Positions 12,472 to 25,050 of a stretch of DNA of 64,000 nt are shown piece after piece. The number at the start of each line of letters is the position of its first letter. The stretch's first letter is position 1. Source of the DNA: Welwitschia mirabilis (Eukaryota > Gnetophyta > Gnetopsida > Welwitschiales); NCBI GenBank assembly GCA_051453625.1, contig JBOZIK010000001.1:199888574-199952573 (forward strand), in the 5' to 3' direction. Under the pieces are notes generated by a model, which was given only the letters and a program-made list of their open reading frames with translations, searched no databases and was not told the DNA's origin. A program made the translations under genes and the position numbers.

Positions 12472-13760
12472 CCATGTAAAATGATACAACTAAAATTAAG
12501 AAAAAGAAAAAACTAAATACAACAAAATAATGTTTGTTGAGTGTTAAGTAAAAATTTAATACATAAAAATTGTTAATGTCTTAGGAATTATTTTACATAA
12601 AAATAGTAATAAAGTGCACTAAGTAATGAAGATGGAAAATGACAATGCATCAAAGGACTAAACCATAAAACTAATGAATAAATGAGTGAAGTATCCTAAT
12701 TTAATAACCCTTATTATTTTATTTTCATATTTTTAGCATATCCCAAAATCATCTAAGCATAGTCTCAACTAATCAAATTTTATGAATTTAAGAAATTTCC
12801 ATAAATCCTAAATATGAAAGATAAAAGACTACAATTTTAATAAAGCCTCTAATTTGCATATTTTTATTCTTATATTATCCATTTTTACTAGCATATATGT
12901 CCGTTTAATCCCTTAAATCACATTAATAATCCATTATTATAACATTTTCTATAAACAAAGTTAAGAATGTTGTTTTATGCATAAATTAGTGCTATATTAT
13001 TAGTGAGAATTTATAGCCCTGATGCAGTTAACTATGTTGCAATTAGATCATTAGAACTACATTACTAGTTAGTGTCCTTAGTTTCAATGTAGTTAACTAC
13101 ACCAAATTAAGTGATTAATATGATATGCATTTAGAGAAGATATGTTAACTTCTCTTTTGCTTATCTTCTCATTTTCATTTTTTATACACATTAAAGGGGT
13201 TACTAGTTCATTAGCCTAATCAAGACAAATCTCATCACCATCAAAGGCTTTAAACTTAAGAAATACATATAAAGGTAAATTCCATCTTTTTAACCAAGTT
13301 TCATCGAAATCAAAGATCTAAGAAAATGTACTCTTAACCAACATATACAAAATAAGCATATTTTTCCTTGAAAACTTATAGGTGTACCTAATCCTAACTA
13401 TTACTTAAGTGATAATGAGATCTATTATTATTAATTTTAATTAAGGCCTATTAACATGTGTTAGTAAGTCTTAAAAATACATAAGTGAATGACTAGAGTG
13501 GATGATTTATGGACTTCATGAAATGGTTTAAAAATGGATTTGATGAATGAAAAGGTTTAAAGGGTGATGAAATAAGTGATAATGATGTGAGGTGTTTATG
13601 AGAAAATCATCATTAGGAAAAACATGCATTTTTATAAGATGACTTATTACAAAATATATAAAAGGATTGTAATTATTAGATTCAGAGTCAAAGAAATGAA
13701 ATTCAAGTGATGGTATAGTATGTGAAATATTTGACTCCTTAGGAAAACATTTTAAGTTAT
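12472..13760 (-). other. 3' part of the Athila unit without recognisable pol
   Basis: This lies between the protease remnant and LTR copy A. I found no RT, RNase H or integrase motif on the minus strand, and only about 1.7 kb separates protease from the LTR, far too little for a pol gene. Confidence 0.5.
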
Positions 13761-13769
13761 AATTTCATT

Positions 13770-14190
13770 AACCCCATTAACCTCTTCAAAATTTCCTAGT
13801 AATTTCATTATCTTAGACAACATTAAGTTTATAGTAATGTTGCTAAATTGTATCTTCATTTAACCATTCCTAAAATTAATTAAAGTATGTAAAGTCATAA
13901 GGAAAGATATTCCTAAGATAATAAGTACTATATTGCATTCATTTCTAAAACTATGACATTTATCCATAAAAATACATTTATTAACTTGGGCTATTACATC
14001 TTTAAATATTTGTAATAGTGATCTCAAAGAGTTATTAGCTAATTACAATTCAATTTTAGTGCATGTAAAATTATCTAAGATAAGTTTATTATACACATAA
14101 TTAAGTAGGATGTTGGAACTTACTCCTAGATCAAACAAGGCTTGCTTAATGTCTTTATCTCTAATTGTAATACTTATTATTAAGTAATTA
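13770..14190 (-). pseudogene. Athila retropepsin (aspartic protease) remnant
   Basis: On the minus strand the frame reads ALFDLGVSSNILLNYVYNKL, the family's D-L-G-A-S active-site region with A replaced by V. It is followed downstream by VLIILGISFLMT (usually I-L-G-R-P-F-L) and then LINFRNG and FSNITINL. This is the usual order in the Athila gag-protease polyprotein. Stops and substitutions make it inactive. In autonomous elements RT follows; here 3' LTR copy A follows after about 1.7 kb. Confidence 0.8.
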
Positions 14191-14269
14191 GAATCTTTTT
14201 ATTTAGGTAAAAAATAATTTTGGATCAAAGTACTTGTTTTTGAAGATAAAAATACATTTTTTTAACATT

Positions 14270-16900
14270 TATGCATATCTTTGTCATGCATATGTTCTTT
14301 AGAAATTTTGCATAGGATGGAATCTTTTTAATGTCTTCTAAAAGAGACATATTGATTTTAACTTTCTTAAAAATTTTTAATGCCATAAGTTATTATTTTT
14401 TGATGTTCATCTTTTTAAGACATTAGGAAAAATATAAAGGGTTTTTAATAGGAAGGTAAATGTTCTTTAAGTCTTTTATCTTTACTTTATTCAAAGCTTG
14501 GATAAGGGTAAAGTTGATGGGAAAACAATTATGTCTTTTTATTTTACCTTCCCCTCATCTTTATATTTACTCTAAGTTAAACATTGATAAATCTTTATAC
14601 CACATTGAAGATAAATTACTTTTATTTATTTTAAGTGATTTAATCCTTTTTTAACAAATATAACTCCCTTAGGATTTGGTTAAGTACTCATTGGGAGTTT
14701 TCTTGTTTCCCTTTGATTTATGGTAGAGAAAATCTAGGTTTAGATTTATTAGATTGATTAAAAGCTTTTTGAGATGAATTGGGTATTTTTCTTGAGATTG
14801 AATAATGATGAGAAGTGTTGCTTAAGGATGGATTCATGGTTATGATTGATTTAGACTTGATTTTTCATGAATTTATTTATTGATCCCTTAAAAGGGATGG
14901 AGGGAGGATGTTTTTGGTAATTATATGGAAAAGTATGGGATGATGATGAAGGAAATAAGTTTCTTGGTTCACTAATTTAATTATCTTAATTTCAAGAAAA
15001 GTTATGATGATTCATCCACCTAGGATTATATGTGTTAGAGTATGGATCACTTTTTAGGTTTTACCATTAATGCCCTATAGTATTAACTTATTTATTAGTA
15101 GTGTTTTGGAATAAAGGTATGGAAGGACATCTAGCTATTTTGGGGGTATCAATGTATCAAATTAAGCATTCCAGTTTAGTGACCACAGATGAGGATAAAA
15201 GGGAGGTGGTTAAGGATTTTACTATTTATTATAGTTCATGTATCTCATTATTCACTTCAAAATTTTTGAAAACTTAAATTACATTTGTGCATCTAATAGG
15301 ATGCTGAGATTTAGATAGTTCTGTGGACTTTTTCAAATTCTTCAAACTTTCAACTATACTCTCAAGGTATTCCTAAACTTTATCTAAAGGCATGTTAAGA
15401 AATTTTAGCTAGTTATAACCTAAACTATTTGATGGTTATTCATGGTTAATCCATTATAAAAAAAGGTTATTTCCCTTCCCAACTTAAAACCATGTTGGAA
15501 ACCTTTTTGTAAAAGGTATTTGAATCATTCTAAGATCTCAAGAAATGTCTCATGATCTTTTTATTAAAAGTTCATTATCACCTTTCTTAATGCATGTTTT
15601 TATGATTAGAGAATAATTTGAAGATGAAAGCCTTATTTAGATTGATCCAAGTTCTAATAAAGCTAGGTTTAAGAATTTATAGCCAAGATTTCACCCTTTC
15701 TATTAAATAAAAAGAAAATAAGAGGATTTTAAGTGCACTATAAGTGTTTTGATGTTAAGGGATGTTTGATAGAACACAGCAAATTCCTTAAGATTAAGGT
15801 ATGAGTCTTAAGACTCTAATCCATAGAAATGAGATAAAAGTTTTATGATTTAGGATTTCAGCTCTAACTTCTAATTTATAGATAGTAGCATAACGCATGA
15901 AGGTATTTCTAGGATTTATTTTTGGAGATAATCAGGAAGGATTTGCCTAGGCCAGTTAGCGTTAGCTATAGTGGCTTGTGTTTAGGTTGCTTCTTGGGTA
16001 AGGTAATAGGATATTTATTAGGCAATTAGGTCTTAAGTAGATGTGTCTCTTACTCAGGCAATTAGGTCTTAAGTAGGTGTGACTCCACTACTTATGTCAT
16101 TTGAATTTTATTATCATTGGGATAAAGGATTTTATTGACAATTGTTTGGACCATTTTAAGAGGAGAAGGATTATTCTTATTGGGAGTATTTAGAAGGTTA
16201 ATTTTATTGCATACTTGTATGATTAAGAAAGGAATCCCTATCATTTAAAGGATTTATAACTAGTCTTACAAATTTTTCACAGATCCAATACATAAAAGAA
16301 GGTTTTTAGATTAGTTTCAAATCTGTTTTTCATAGATCCTATAAGAAGTAGAAGTTTTAGGATTTGCCTAGAAGGTTTAGATAAAATATCAGAGTGTTTT
16401 AAGCATGTAGGATAATATCACCAATGAGGATAGGTAATAGTTCTAGTATATTTATGAGTTATAGTCTTGAGTTTTTCAAAGAGTTTCATCAATTATGCAT
16501 AGAACATCTCACATAACAAGGTCATAGAGAAATAAAATTGAAATAGAAAATGTAAGTATTGATAATTCAATTATTAATAAAATCATTGAAAAATAATTTT
16601 TTAAAGATTTTTAAAACTTTAACATAGTGAATTTTGTAGAAAATCGAAAAAATGAATTTAAGAACATAACAAATAAATAAAAGCACACAATATTAATTAA
16701 ATGTTTTCTATTTTTTAGTTTTTTCCTTAATACACCTATAATAAAATATTTAACTTACAAAATAAAACATGCTATATTAAAAACAAAAGCAAATTAGAGT
16801 GATTTAAGTTTCACTAAAATAACCAATACCAATCACTAAAAGAAAAACTAAAGAAACAATATACAAAACAAAAGAAAGAGGACTAGTTCGAGTATCACTA
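14270..16900 (-). pseudogene. Athila gag remnant (unit 1)
   Basis: The region directly before protease reads KVKINMSLLEDIKKIPSYAK at 14317-14365 and nearby, matching the characteristic Athila segment between gag and protease. Upstream, FYNGLTMNNHQ near 15435-15461 is the conserved capsid C-terminal motif. The whole block aligns with 18358-20560, e.g. 14980-15230 against 19040-19290. It has many stops. The start lies left of the primer site at 16998-17017, but the exact methionine cannot be fixed. Confidence 0.8.
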
Positions 16901-16997
16901 GAGAGGACTAGTATCCATCATTGTAAAAGTAAAACCTATTTATAAAATCTTGCATAAATAAAAGTAAATGCTCTTCAAAGAAACTACCATGTCATTA

Positions 16998-17017
16998 CCA
17001 TTAGCAATGGTGCCAAA
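16998..17017 (-). other. Athila primer-binding site (unit 1)
   Basis: The minus strand reads TTGGCACCATTGCTAATGGT, a decayed version of the tRNA-Asp-type site TGGCGCCGTTGCCGGGGA used by Athila. It sits next to the LTR copy B terminus at about 17021, on the gag side. Confidence 0.7.
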
Positions 17018-17020
17018 ATA

Positions 17021-18024
17021 TGTTTCTTATTTTATAATGACAATATTTATCTAAGTTTATACTTAGAATCATTATTTCCATAAGGTTAACATGGGTAATG
17101 ATTTAAAAGTTTTATACTAGCTTTTAATTAATGTAAGTTACAAAATTTTAAGAAAAGAAAAGAAGATAAAGAGTCGAAAATGGAATTGAGAATAGTTTTA
17201 TTTAACTTTAACTTGGAAAAGGAGAGAAGCAAGCTAGCTTCAAGTTATCACCAATTTGTCCTTTAGTAGTTCTTCATTCTAATTTTATCTAATGATTTCC
17301 TATAATACACTTAAAACCATTAAGTAATTTTGGCTTAGATCATGGTAACATAATCTTATTTACCATATGAGTGATGGTGAACTCAACTGTCACTTGATAT
17401 TTCATATTCTTAAACAATAATGAAAGGTTAGAATCCTAAGTACTAAAAATTCATAAAGTTAAAATATTTAAACCATGTGATGAAAAGAGCTCATTCAATA
17501 TGAAATAAAGATTAATGATTAAGTTGCTACCAAATCATTTCACATATAATGTGATTCATGGTTTAAAATCAAAGTAAATAACTTTATGTATTAAAAAAAG
17601 AATATTTTACAATAAAGAAAGAAGGATATTGTAGGACTCCTCAAGCAACCTTGAAGATTAGCTCACTCCTCAAAGAGTTGCTTAGAAAGCCATCATGTTT
17701 GATGATCTAAGGTTCTTGATTTTTTCAAATTCAAAGATGATATAATAAAAAATTCAAATCCATTTTATAAGTCGAGATGAGGGTGAGGAGTGGTTATAAG
17801 CACTTGCTTATAGCATTATATGGACAATTACATAATAATAATACTAGGTAGGATGGCTTGTCATCTTTTTCAATTGGTAGAGATTCTTATGATGACACTC
17901 ATATTTGACTCCTAGATGTTATAGATGCTATAAATTACTATTATTATAATGTGTTTGCACTATTATCTTACTCAACAATGCCACATATCATTTTGTAAGT
18001 CCTCATCATCATCACCACATTTCA
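17021..18024 (-). mobile_element. Athila-type LTR, copy B (5' end lost)
   Basis: It aligns with copy C over about 21030-21995, including 'cacttaaaaccattaag', 'atatgagt..tggtgaactcaa' and 'gcttatag'. The first ~350 bases of the LTR (minus-strand sense) are missing. At 18024 the sequence switches to a Del-like LTR terminus. This is the 5' LTR of unit 1 and, by position, is shared with or adjacent to unit 2 in the tandem array. Confidence 0.75.
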
Positions 18025-18226
18025 TGTAACACCCCAACTTTAATTATCCTAATTAATCATAATTTTTTTTTGTATTCGTTATTAACTATCATGCACAACG
18101 AAACCTAGGATCAAATCCTATTTAGACTCTATTAACATATTATAAGATCTAAAATAATTAGAAAACACAATTATTACTTAACCATAGACCCTCTTGGTTT
18201 GCATACAATAATGATGTCAAATTTGT
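18025..18226 (+). mobile_element. Del-like LTR terminus, cut by a gap
   Basis: The sequence begins TGTAACACCCCAACTTTAAT, a typical Del/Tekay LTR start on the plus strand (or, because the termini are inverted, an LTR end on the minus strand). It is lost in the N-run at 18227. It interrupts the Athila array. No primer site is present at its left edge. Confidence 0.5.
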
Positions 18227-18326
18227 NNNNNNNNNNNNNNNNNNNNNNNNNNNNNNNNNNNNNNNNNNNNNNNNNNNNNNNNNNNNNNNNNNNNNNNNNN
18301 NNNNNNNNNNNNNNNNNNNNNNNNNN
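18227..18326. other. Assembly gap (100 N)
   Basis: A run of exactly 100 N, the usual placeholder for unknown size. Confidence 0.99.
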
Positions 18327-18339
18327 TGAAAATTGATTC

Positions 18340-20560
18340 CAAAGGATTGCACTTATTTGTTATGCTAAGAAGGATTTATTCTTTATATTGATGCATCTCT
18401 TGACAATGCATATGTCTTTGAAAAATTTTACATAGAAAGGCATCTACCTAATGGTTTCTAAAAGAGGCATGTTTATCTTAACTTTCATAAAGATCTCTAA
18501 AGCCTCTAATTATTTTTTCATGATATTTTCCTTCCTAAGCTATTAGGGAAAAGGGAGGATTCTTTATAAAGAGGCAAAGATTTCTCAATTGTTTACTTCT
18601 TTTCTTTATTTTCTAGTAGGGTTGGTTTCTCTTAATTTTATTTTACAAAGGTGGATTTTCAACTACTTTTTTCTTTTAAGATGAATGAACTTAATTTCTT
18701 TTATGTGTTCTAATCCTTTAGTAAACCTAACTCCCTTTGGATTTGGTTGAGTACTCATGAGGAGCTTGACTATTTCCATTTGTTTTAGGATGTAATTTAG
18801 ATTGCAATTTAAAGAAGTTTTTGAAGGGCTTAGTTAATGGATTAATGTTCTATTCAAGGTTTTTTAACATAGAGGAGTTTTTTTTTAGAAATTATACATG
18901 ATTGTGATTAAGTTGAATCTAGGTTTATATGAACTTTCTAATTAAATCCTAAAAGGTTTGGATGGGGATGATTTTTAGTAATTAAAAGGAAAAAGGTAAA
19001 AGGATGATGATGGCAACTAGTATCTTAGTTTATTAATTTGGTTATCTTATTTTCAAGAAAAATTAGGATGATTCCTATACCTAGGATTATATGTGTTTAA
19101 GTAAGAGTTATTTTTTGAGTTTTTTTCATTAGTAACGTACTAGATTTACTTGTTTGTTAATAGTATTTTAAAGGGAATGGAAGGGCATTCAGCTATTTCA
19201 TTGATATTAATATGGCAAATTAGGCATTCTAGCTTAGCAACCATGAATGAAGATAAGGGTGAGGTATTTAAGAATTCTAGTCTTCTTACTAATTTGTTTA
19301 TCTTGTTATTAATCTTAAAGCTTATAGGTATCTTGAATATTCATATGGGTTTAAGAAGGTGATAAGATATACTTGGTTTAGTAGGTTTTCCTAGTTTTTT
19401 AAACTCTCAATAACACTTTTAGAATATTTACAAACTTCTTCTAAGGATATGTTAAGGAAATTTCCTTTACTTATCATCTTAATTAGTTGTTTATTATTTG
19501 CGGTTAACCCATCATTAAAAAAAAGTATTTTCTTTCATAGTTTAAATCTGTGTTAGGGACATTTTTGTAATAAGTCTTTAAATCTCTATAGGACATGGAA
19601 AAATGCTTCATAATCCTTTTACTGGTAATTCATGATTTCCTTTATTATGGCATTTGTTTTGTGATTAGAAAATAATTTGGAGATGAAAGCCTACTTTAGG
19701 TCATCTCAAGTCCTTATGAAAAAGGGTTTGAGGGGTGTATAACTAATATTTCGCTTTTTTTAAAGAAAAAAGGAAATAAGGTGAGCCTAAGGGCATCATG
19801 AGTGTTTTGATATTGGGAAATAGTTGATAAGGTACACTCAAATTCCTTAAGGTGAAGATATGAATCCTTGGATTCTATACCATGGAAGTGAGGTAAAGGT
19901 TGGAGGGTTTAAACTATAACCTTTGGTTTATTAGAGGTAGCATGATGCATGATGCATAAAGATGCTCCTGGATACTATAGTTGGAGGTATTCATAAAGAT
20001 TTTCTCTAGGTTGGTTAACATTGGCTATAGAAGCTTATAATTTGGTCACCTATTGATTAAGGTAATAGCACTTAATCAAGCTATTAATTCTTGATTAGAT
20101 GTAGTTCCACTAAGTTGATCATCTAAATCTTGTTGGAATGAGGAATCTTGTTAATTATTATTTGGATTATATTGAGAATAGAAGGCTTAGTCCCTTTGTT
20201 TATCATTATGGTATTCAATTTGTAACATGCTTCTTAGATTAGTGTATGGATTCATATTATTCAAAGGATTTCTAACCAATCTTGCAAATTCATCATGGAT
20301 CTAAGACATTCAAAAATAGGTTGGGACAAGTTTTAGGCACATTACAAAAGGTTTTCATAGAGCCTGCAAGTTTAAAATATTTCTAGGTTTACAGAAAGAG
20401 TTCTATCAGAAGCTTAGAGTAAAAGGGATATAAAAGATGGTAGTACTAGTTAGAATAAGTGGGAATGTTAGTCTAGTTATGAGATATAGTCTCATGTTTT
20501 TCATAGATTTTTATAAATTGTTCATGGAACATTTTGTGTATTGAGGTTATATAGAAATAA
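18340..20560 (-). pseudogene. Athila gag to pre-protease remnant (unit 2)
   Basis: KVKINMPLLETIR at 18444-18485 is the pre-protease segment and is closer to the Athila consensus than in unit 1. FNDGLTANNKQ near 19490-19520 corresponds to the capsid motif. CTCAACCAAATCC-type text near 18740 corresponds to the proline-rich linker before it. Protease itself is missing: homology stops at the gap and Del-like insertion at 18025-18340. Overall colinear with unit 1. Confidence 0.8.
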
Positions 20561-21002
20561 AACTAAAACAAAAAACATGAGAGTTTACAACCTAATTCTT
20601 AATGAATTATGAAAAGATTTTTAATGTTCTAATATAGCAAATACGTAGAGCAAAAAATCAATAAAGTCACATTGAAAATGCAGCAGTAAAGAAAAACATG
20701 CAATGTTTAGTCAAATTTTTAGTTTAGGCAACCTATAAAAAAATTTATTAAACATGTATAAAAACAAGTTAAAATAAAAAGAGAAACAAATCTAAAGTGG
20801 ATTAATTTGGATATCACTAGAATAACTAGTACCAACTACTAAAAGAAAAATTAAAGAAATAATATATAAAACAAAAGAAAGAAAAATAATATCAGTTCAA
20901 GTATCACTAGAGTGGATCAACACCCACCATTGTAAAAATACAAACTATTTAAAAACTTGCAAAAGTAAAGTAGATGCTCTTATGAGCTACTATTTTGTTA
21001 TT

Positions 21003-21022
21003 ATCCCTAGTAAAAACACTAA
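21003..21022 (-). other. Athila primer-binding site (unit 2), badly decayed
   Basis: The minus strand reads TTTTAGTGTTTTTACTAGGG at the position equivalent to the clearer site at 16998-17017. I assign it by alignment with unit 1, since on its own it would not be recognisable. Confidence 0.5.
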
Positions 21023-21024
21023 AA

Positions 21025-22348
21025 TCTATTCCTTTTTTTAATAACAAACTAGATTTAACTAAGTTAAAAACTTAGTATTATTTTTTCCATCATAAATTAG
21101 ATTTAACTAACTTAGAAACTAGATTTAACCAAGGAAAAGAGAAAAGAAAAAAGAATGTTGAAAGTAGTTTTACTTAAAACTTTAACTTAGAATAAGAAGA
21201 GAATCAAGCTATCTCCAAGGTTTTCTCAATTTGTTCATGAGCAATCCTTCACTTTAATGTTATCCAATGCATCCCCTAAAACACACTTAAAACCATTAAG
21301 TATTTTTATCTTAAGTCATGGTAACATAAGCTCATTCACCATATGAGTAATGGTGAACTCAATTATCACTTGATCTTTCACATCCTTAAATAATAATGGA
21401 GGGTAAGGGCTCTAAGTACTTAAAATCTATAAAGTTAAAAAACTTAAATCAAATGATTAAATAGTTTACTCAAATGCAATGAATCTTAATAGTTAAGTTG
21501 CTACCTAATAATTTTAAATATAATGTGACTTATGATTTGAAATTAAATGCAAATAACTTTATGTATTAAGTAAAAAGAACACTTTAAAAAAAAGGAAGAA
21601 TGAGGTTATAGAACTTTTTAAGCAATCCTTAAAGACTAGCTTACTTTCACAAAGAATTGTATAAAAGGCCATTGTGATTGATGCTTTAAGGTTCTAAATT
21701 TCTCCACAGCCAAAGATAATATAATGAAGGACTTGAGATCCTTGGGGGTGAGGGGTGGTTACAAGCTCTTGGCTTATAGTATTAGGTGAGTAAGTACATA
21801 ATGATAACATTAAGTAGGTCAATTATTATCTTTTCTATTAGGTAGAGATTCTTATGACAATGCCAATACTTGGCTCCTAAATGTTGCAACTACTACCAAC
21901 AGTTGTCATTATCATGTATCTCCACCATCATCATATTCAATAATCTCACATGTCTCTGTGATGTATCCTTATTATCACTGGCACATGTTGTGAAAATGCA
22001 AGTTACTTTTTATGTGGAATAGATCAAGCCCATAACCACATTTAATCCAATTTTCTATGACAAGCCATTAATGTAAGAATGGAGGTAATTCACTCAAATT
22101 ATTTGGCAATGTTAGTAGTTCTAGCTAGCAATACTAGCATTTTAGACTGAATGATGATCAATTTTAAGCATGTCTTCCAATTTAGCATAAGTGATCTGTA
22201 AATATCATGGGCAAATGATAAGTCCATAATTAAGATAGAAAATTAATAAAAGACATGTTTTTATGAGAAAATGAGTTATATTAATGTCCTTTGTTAAGAT
22301 TACTTGGTCATTTAACTTGATTATAATGTCAATTTTTACATGTTAACA
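21025..22348 (-). mobile_element. Athila-type LTR, copy C (most complete)
   Basis: About 1.32 kb. On the minus strand it starts TGTGTTAACATG and ends just before the decayed Asp-type primer site. It is the best copy of this LTR and defines the family for copies A and B. At its right edge the plus-strand chromovirus begins abruptly. Confidence 0.75.
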
Positions 22349-22559
22349 CAGAGTGCCCTAAAGCACTTGTAGATAGTTTGCATATAGCATTAATCCTAAT
22401 AAAGACATTAGTGGAGGAGGTGGTAAGTAGCTTTAGATTAATAGTAAAATATAATCCAAAAGTAGAAGAGTTAAGGACATAAGAAAACTATAGCACTACA
22501 TGTTCATGATATTAGTCAAGCTACAGAGAGAAGAAATTTATTAAAGTTCCATGTACTAA

Positions 22560-22840
22560 ATGGAGGTAAGATGGTAATTACAATTGTAGATAATAATAGT
22601 TTAGATAATTTGGTATTAAGGTTTATATTAAAGTAATTAGGCTTATCCATTAGAGATCACCCTAATCCATATAGGGTAAGTTGATTATATTAGTCCATAA
22701 ACAAACATGTGAACAAGCAATGTTGGATAACATTTTATATTGAGAACTATGTATATTCATTATTATATGATATTATTTCCATTAATGTTTATCATATTAT
22801 CCTTGAAAATCCATGGCAGTTTAATAATATGTAGTAATTG
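22560..22840 (+). pseudogene. Chromovirus protease remnant
   Basis: LGLSIRDHPNPYRVS starts at 22637 and is followed by a segment ending in ILENPWQF (usually L-L-G-R-P-W-Q-F-D). This order is diagnostic of CRM/Reina-type proteases. The catalytic D-[ST]-G near the start is not recognisable. Several stops interrupt the frame. Confidence 0.8.
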
Positions 22841-23109
22841 ATTCATAAGTTAATATAGTGATGGTAAAGAAAAATTATCAATTATTTAGGATTCATGAAA
22901 ATCCACTAATGGCATTATTGTAAGAGAAGCCTATGTAACATAGCATAGAAACTACAAAGAGTCTTATTTACTTGATGACATGAAAGAAATTTTTATGAGA
23001 GCTAGTGATAGAAAGATAAGGAATGACAGTCATGTTAATATTAGTCATATATCAACAAGAAGATACAAGAGTATCAAAGATAAGTGAATTATTGAAGGAA
23101 TTTTAAGAA

Positions 23110-23800
23110 ATTTTAGTAAAGAATCTTTTAGATGGTTTTCTACTATAGAGATCCATTTCACATGTCATTAATCTAATCCTAAGAGTAGAACTACCAAATA
23201 GCCATCATATCACATGACCCAATATGAACATTAAGAGCTAAGTAGGCAGGTCAATGAACTCTTAAAGAAAGGATTGATAAGGGAAAGTGTAAGTCCATGT
23301 ATAGTTCCAACTATTCTTACTCCAAAGAAAGACTCATTACAGTTGCATAAATGAATTAATGCAAGGAAAATTAACAAAACCACAATCAAGTATAAATTTG
23401 TAATGCCTCTATGAATGATATTTTGGATTATTTAGCAAGATCTCAATATCTTAAAAAGATTGATTTAAAAAGTGGCTATCACCAAATTCATGTACAAGAA
23501 GGTGATGAATAGAAGATAGCATTTGAAACTCTAGATGGACTATAAAAAGGAAGGATTACATCTAGTAGCTTTATGAGGATGATGAATGAGGTATTAAAGT
23601 TATACTTGGAAGGATTTATTATGCTATTTTTGGATGATATCTGCATATTTATTTATAGCCATCTAGGGCATTTATAGCATGTACAACTAGTGCCATAAAA
23701 ATTGGTAGAAGAGAAATTATTGATGAACTTGAAGAATTGTAGTTTTATGAAAAACGAATTAGTATATTTAGGATTTATTATTTCTTAAGATGAAATATGA
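23110..23800 (+). pseudogene. Chromovirus reverse transcriptase remnant
   Basis: [20 protein letters not shown] and then [10 protein letters not shown] mark the N-terminal fingers. INKTTIKYKFVMPL follows, then a region equivalent to K-I-D-L-K-S-G-Y-H-Q in shifted frames. MLFLDDICIF at 23621-23650 holds the catalytic pair, with FLDD intact. ELVYLGFIIS near 23757 marks the thumb. At least two frame changes and several stops rule out function. Confidence 0.85.
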
Positions 23801-23869
23801 GTAGATCCAAAGAAGATAAAAAGCATTATAGAATGTTCAAAACCTAAGAATGCTATAGACATATGCTCA

Positions 23870-24420
23870 TCATATGAGTTAGCTAGTTTTTATTGGAGGT
23901 TTGTTAGAAATTCTAGTGGTGTATCTACATACATGTTAGAAATAATTAAAGGTAAGAAAAAACTATTTGTTTGAATAATAGTAGTAGAGAAGAGTTTTCA
24001 GGAGTTAAAGAAATGTTTAAGTACCACATCAATCTTAGCCTTGATAGACTTTTTCAAAATTTTCACAATGAAATCTGATTTAATGGCATATCCATAAGAG
24101 GATTCTTTAGTCAAGAAGAAAGGTCAATTACATTTTTAAGTGCAAAACTGAATGAAAGTCATAAAAAATATTCCACATATGGGAAGAAATTTTATGTCCT
24201 TTTATAGACATTAAATAAATGATAATATTATTTATTCCTTAGGGATATTTAGCATATATAGATCATCAAGCCTTATAGGTCATCCAAAACTAGCCAAATC
24301 ATAATGCCAAGCATGCATGATACAAGAGTTTAATTTTATAGTAAAGCATAAGAAAGGTACACAAAACAAGGTGGTAGATGTAGTTAGTCGAAGAAGTTTC
24401 TTTAAGATTAATATTATAAT
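23870..24420 (+). pseudogene. Chromovirus RT connection and RNase H remnant
   Basis: ELASFYWRFVRNSSG near 23875 and IIKGKKKLFV, KSFQELKKCLSTTSILALID are the connection region. KHKKGTQNKVVDVVSRR at 24344-24394 is the end of RNase H, with the usual A-D-A-L-S-R-R changed to V-D-V-V-S-R-R. The central catalytic part is too decayed to score. Confidence 0.8.
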
Positions 24421-24519
24421 AAAAGAGTTGGAATATAAAAATTTGTAACATGTAAAATACCCAGACTCCAGAAACCTCTAGAAGCACATAACCCAAAAAC
24501 CATTCAGTGTTGAAGGATA

Positions 24520-25050
24520 TATAGTAAGAGAGAAAAATCTATATAAGAATTAATGATTATGTATTCCTAAGGAAAGTCGTCATCTTAAGCTAACTATAAA
24601 AAGAAGAACATAGTGGAGGATTAGTAGGACAAATGAATCAAAACAAAGTAGTGGAAAAGAACCCAACATGTTGAACGATAGGTTGACATAAGCGAAGTTT
24701 GCATAAAATAATTCTGCAAACTATAATATAGAAGAGACACCACTATGTGTAGTGTATGGGAGCTACCCATGAGTTATAAAAGCCTTAGGAAGTAATGTGG
24801 ATGATTTTGTATAGGTCTTAATCATATTTCAAGAGTAAGTATACCAAAGAATTATAAGTTCTAGTGCAGACTATAAGAAGAGGCCAGATGCAAGGAAAAG
24901 AAAAAATCATTTCAAGTGAGAGAGTAAGTTATAGGATGACTATGTAGGAATAAATAGAATTAAATACTTTCCAAAATATAACCTTAAAGAGTTAGACCAT
25001 TTGTAAGTAAGAAGAAGATTTTAAATAATGTATATGAATTGACACTACTA
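24520..25050 (+). pseudogene. Chromovirus integrase remnant with a central deletion
   Basis: A zinc-finger-type stretch (ESRHLKLTIKR near 24573) is followed within about 100 bases by KFAXNNSANYN and LCVVYGSYP (24693-24772), which are the end of the catalytic core. The spacing is normally about 500 bases, so the D-D-E core is essentially missing. KKRPDARKRKNHFK and KYNLKELDHL then match the C-terminal domain. No chromodomain can be recognised after it. Confidence 0.7.

Noticed and set aside
13100-13340. Athila RT remnant between protease and LTR A
   Set aside because: A minus frame reads IFDFDETWLKRWNLPL, but it does not match RT, RNase H or integrase motifs.
14460-14654. 64-codon plus-strand open frame
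   Set aside because: Antisense to Athila gag; hydrophobic content is due to AT-rich codons.
19150-19362. 70-codon plus-strand open frame
   Set aside because: It lies antisense to the Athila gag remnant, and the homologous place in unit 1 has no such frame.
24299-24496. 65-codon minus-strand open frame
   Set aside because: Shadow of the plus-strand RNase H end, whose motifs are clear.
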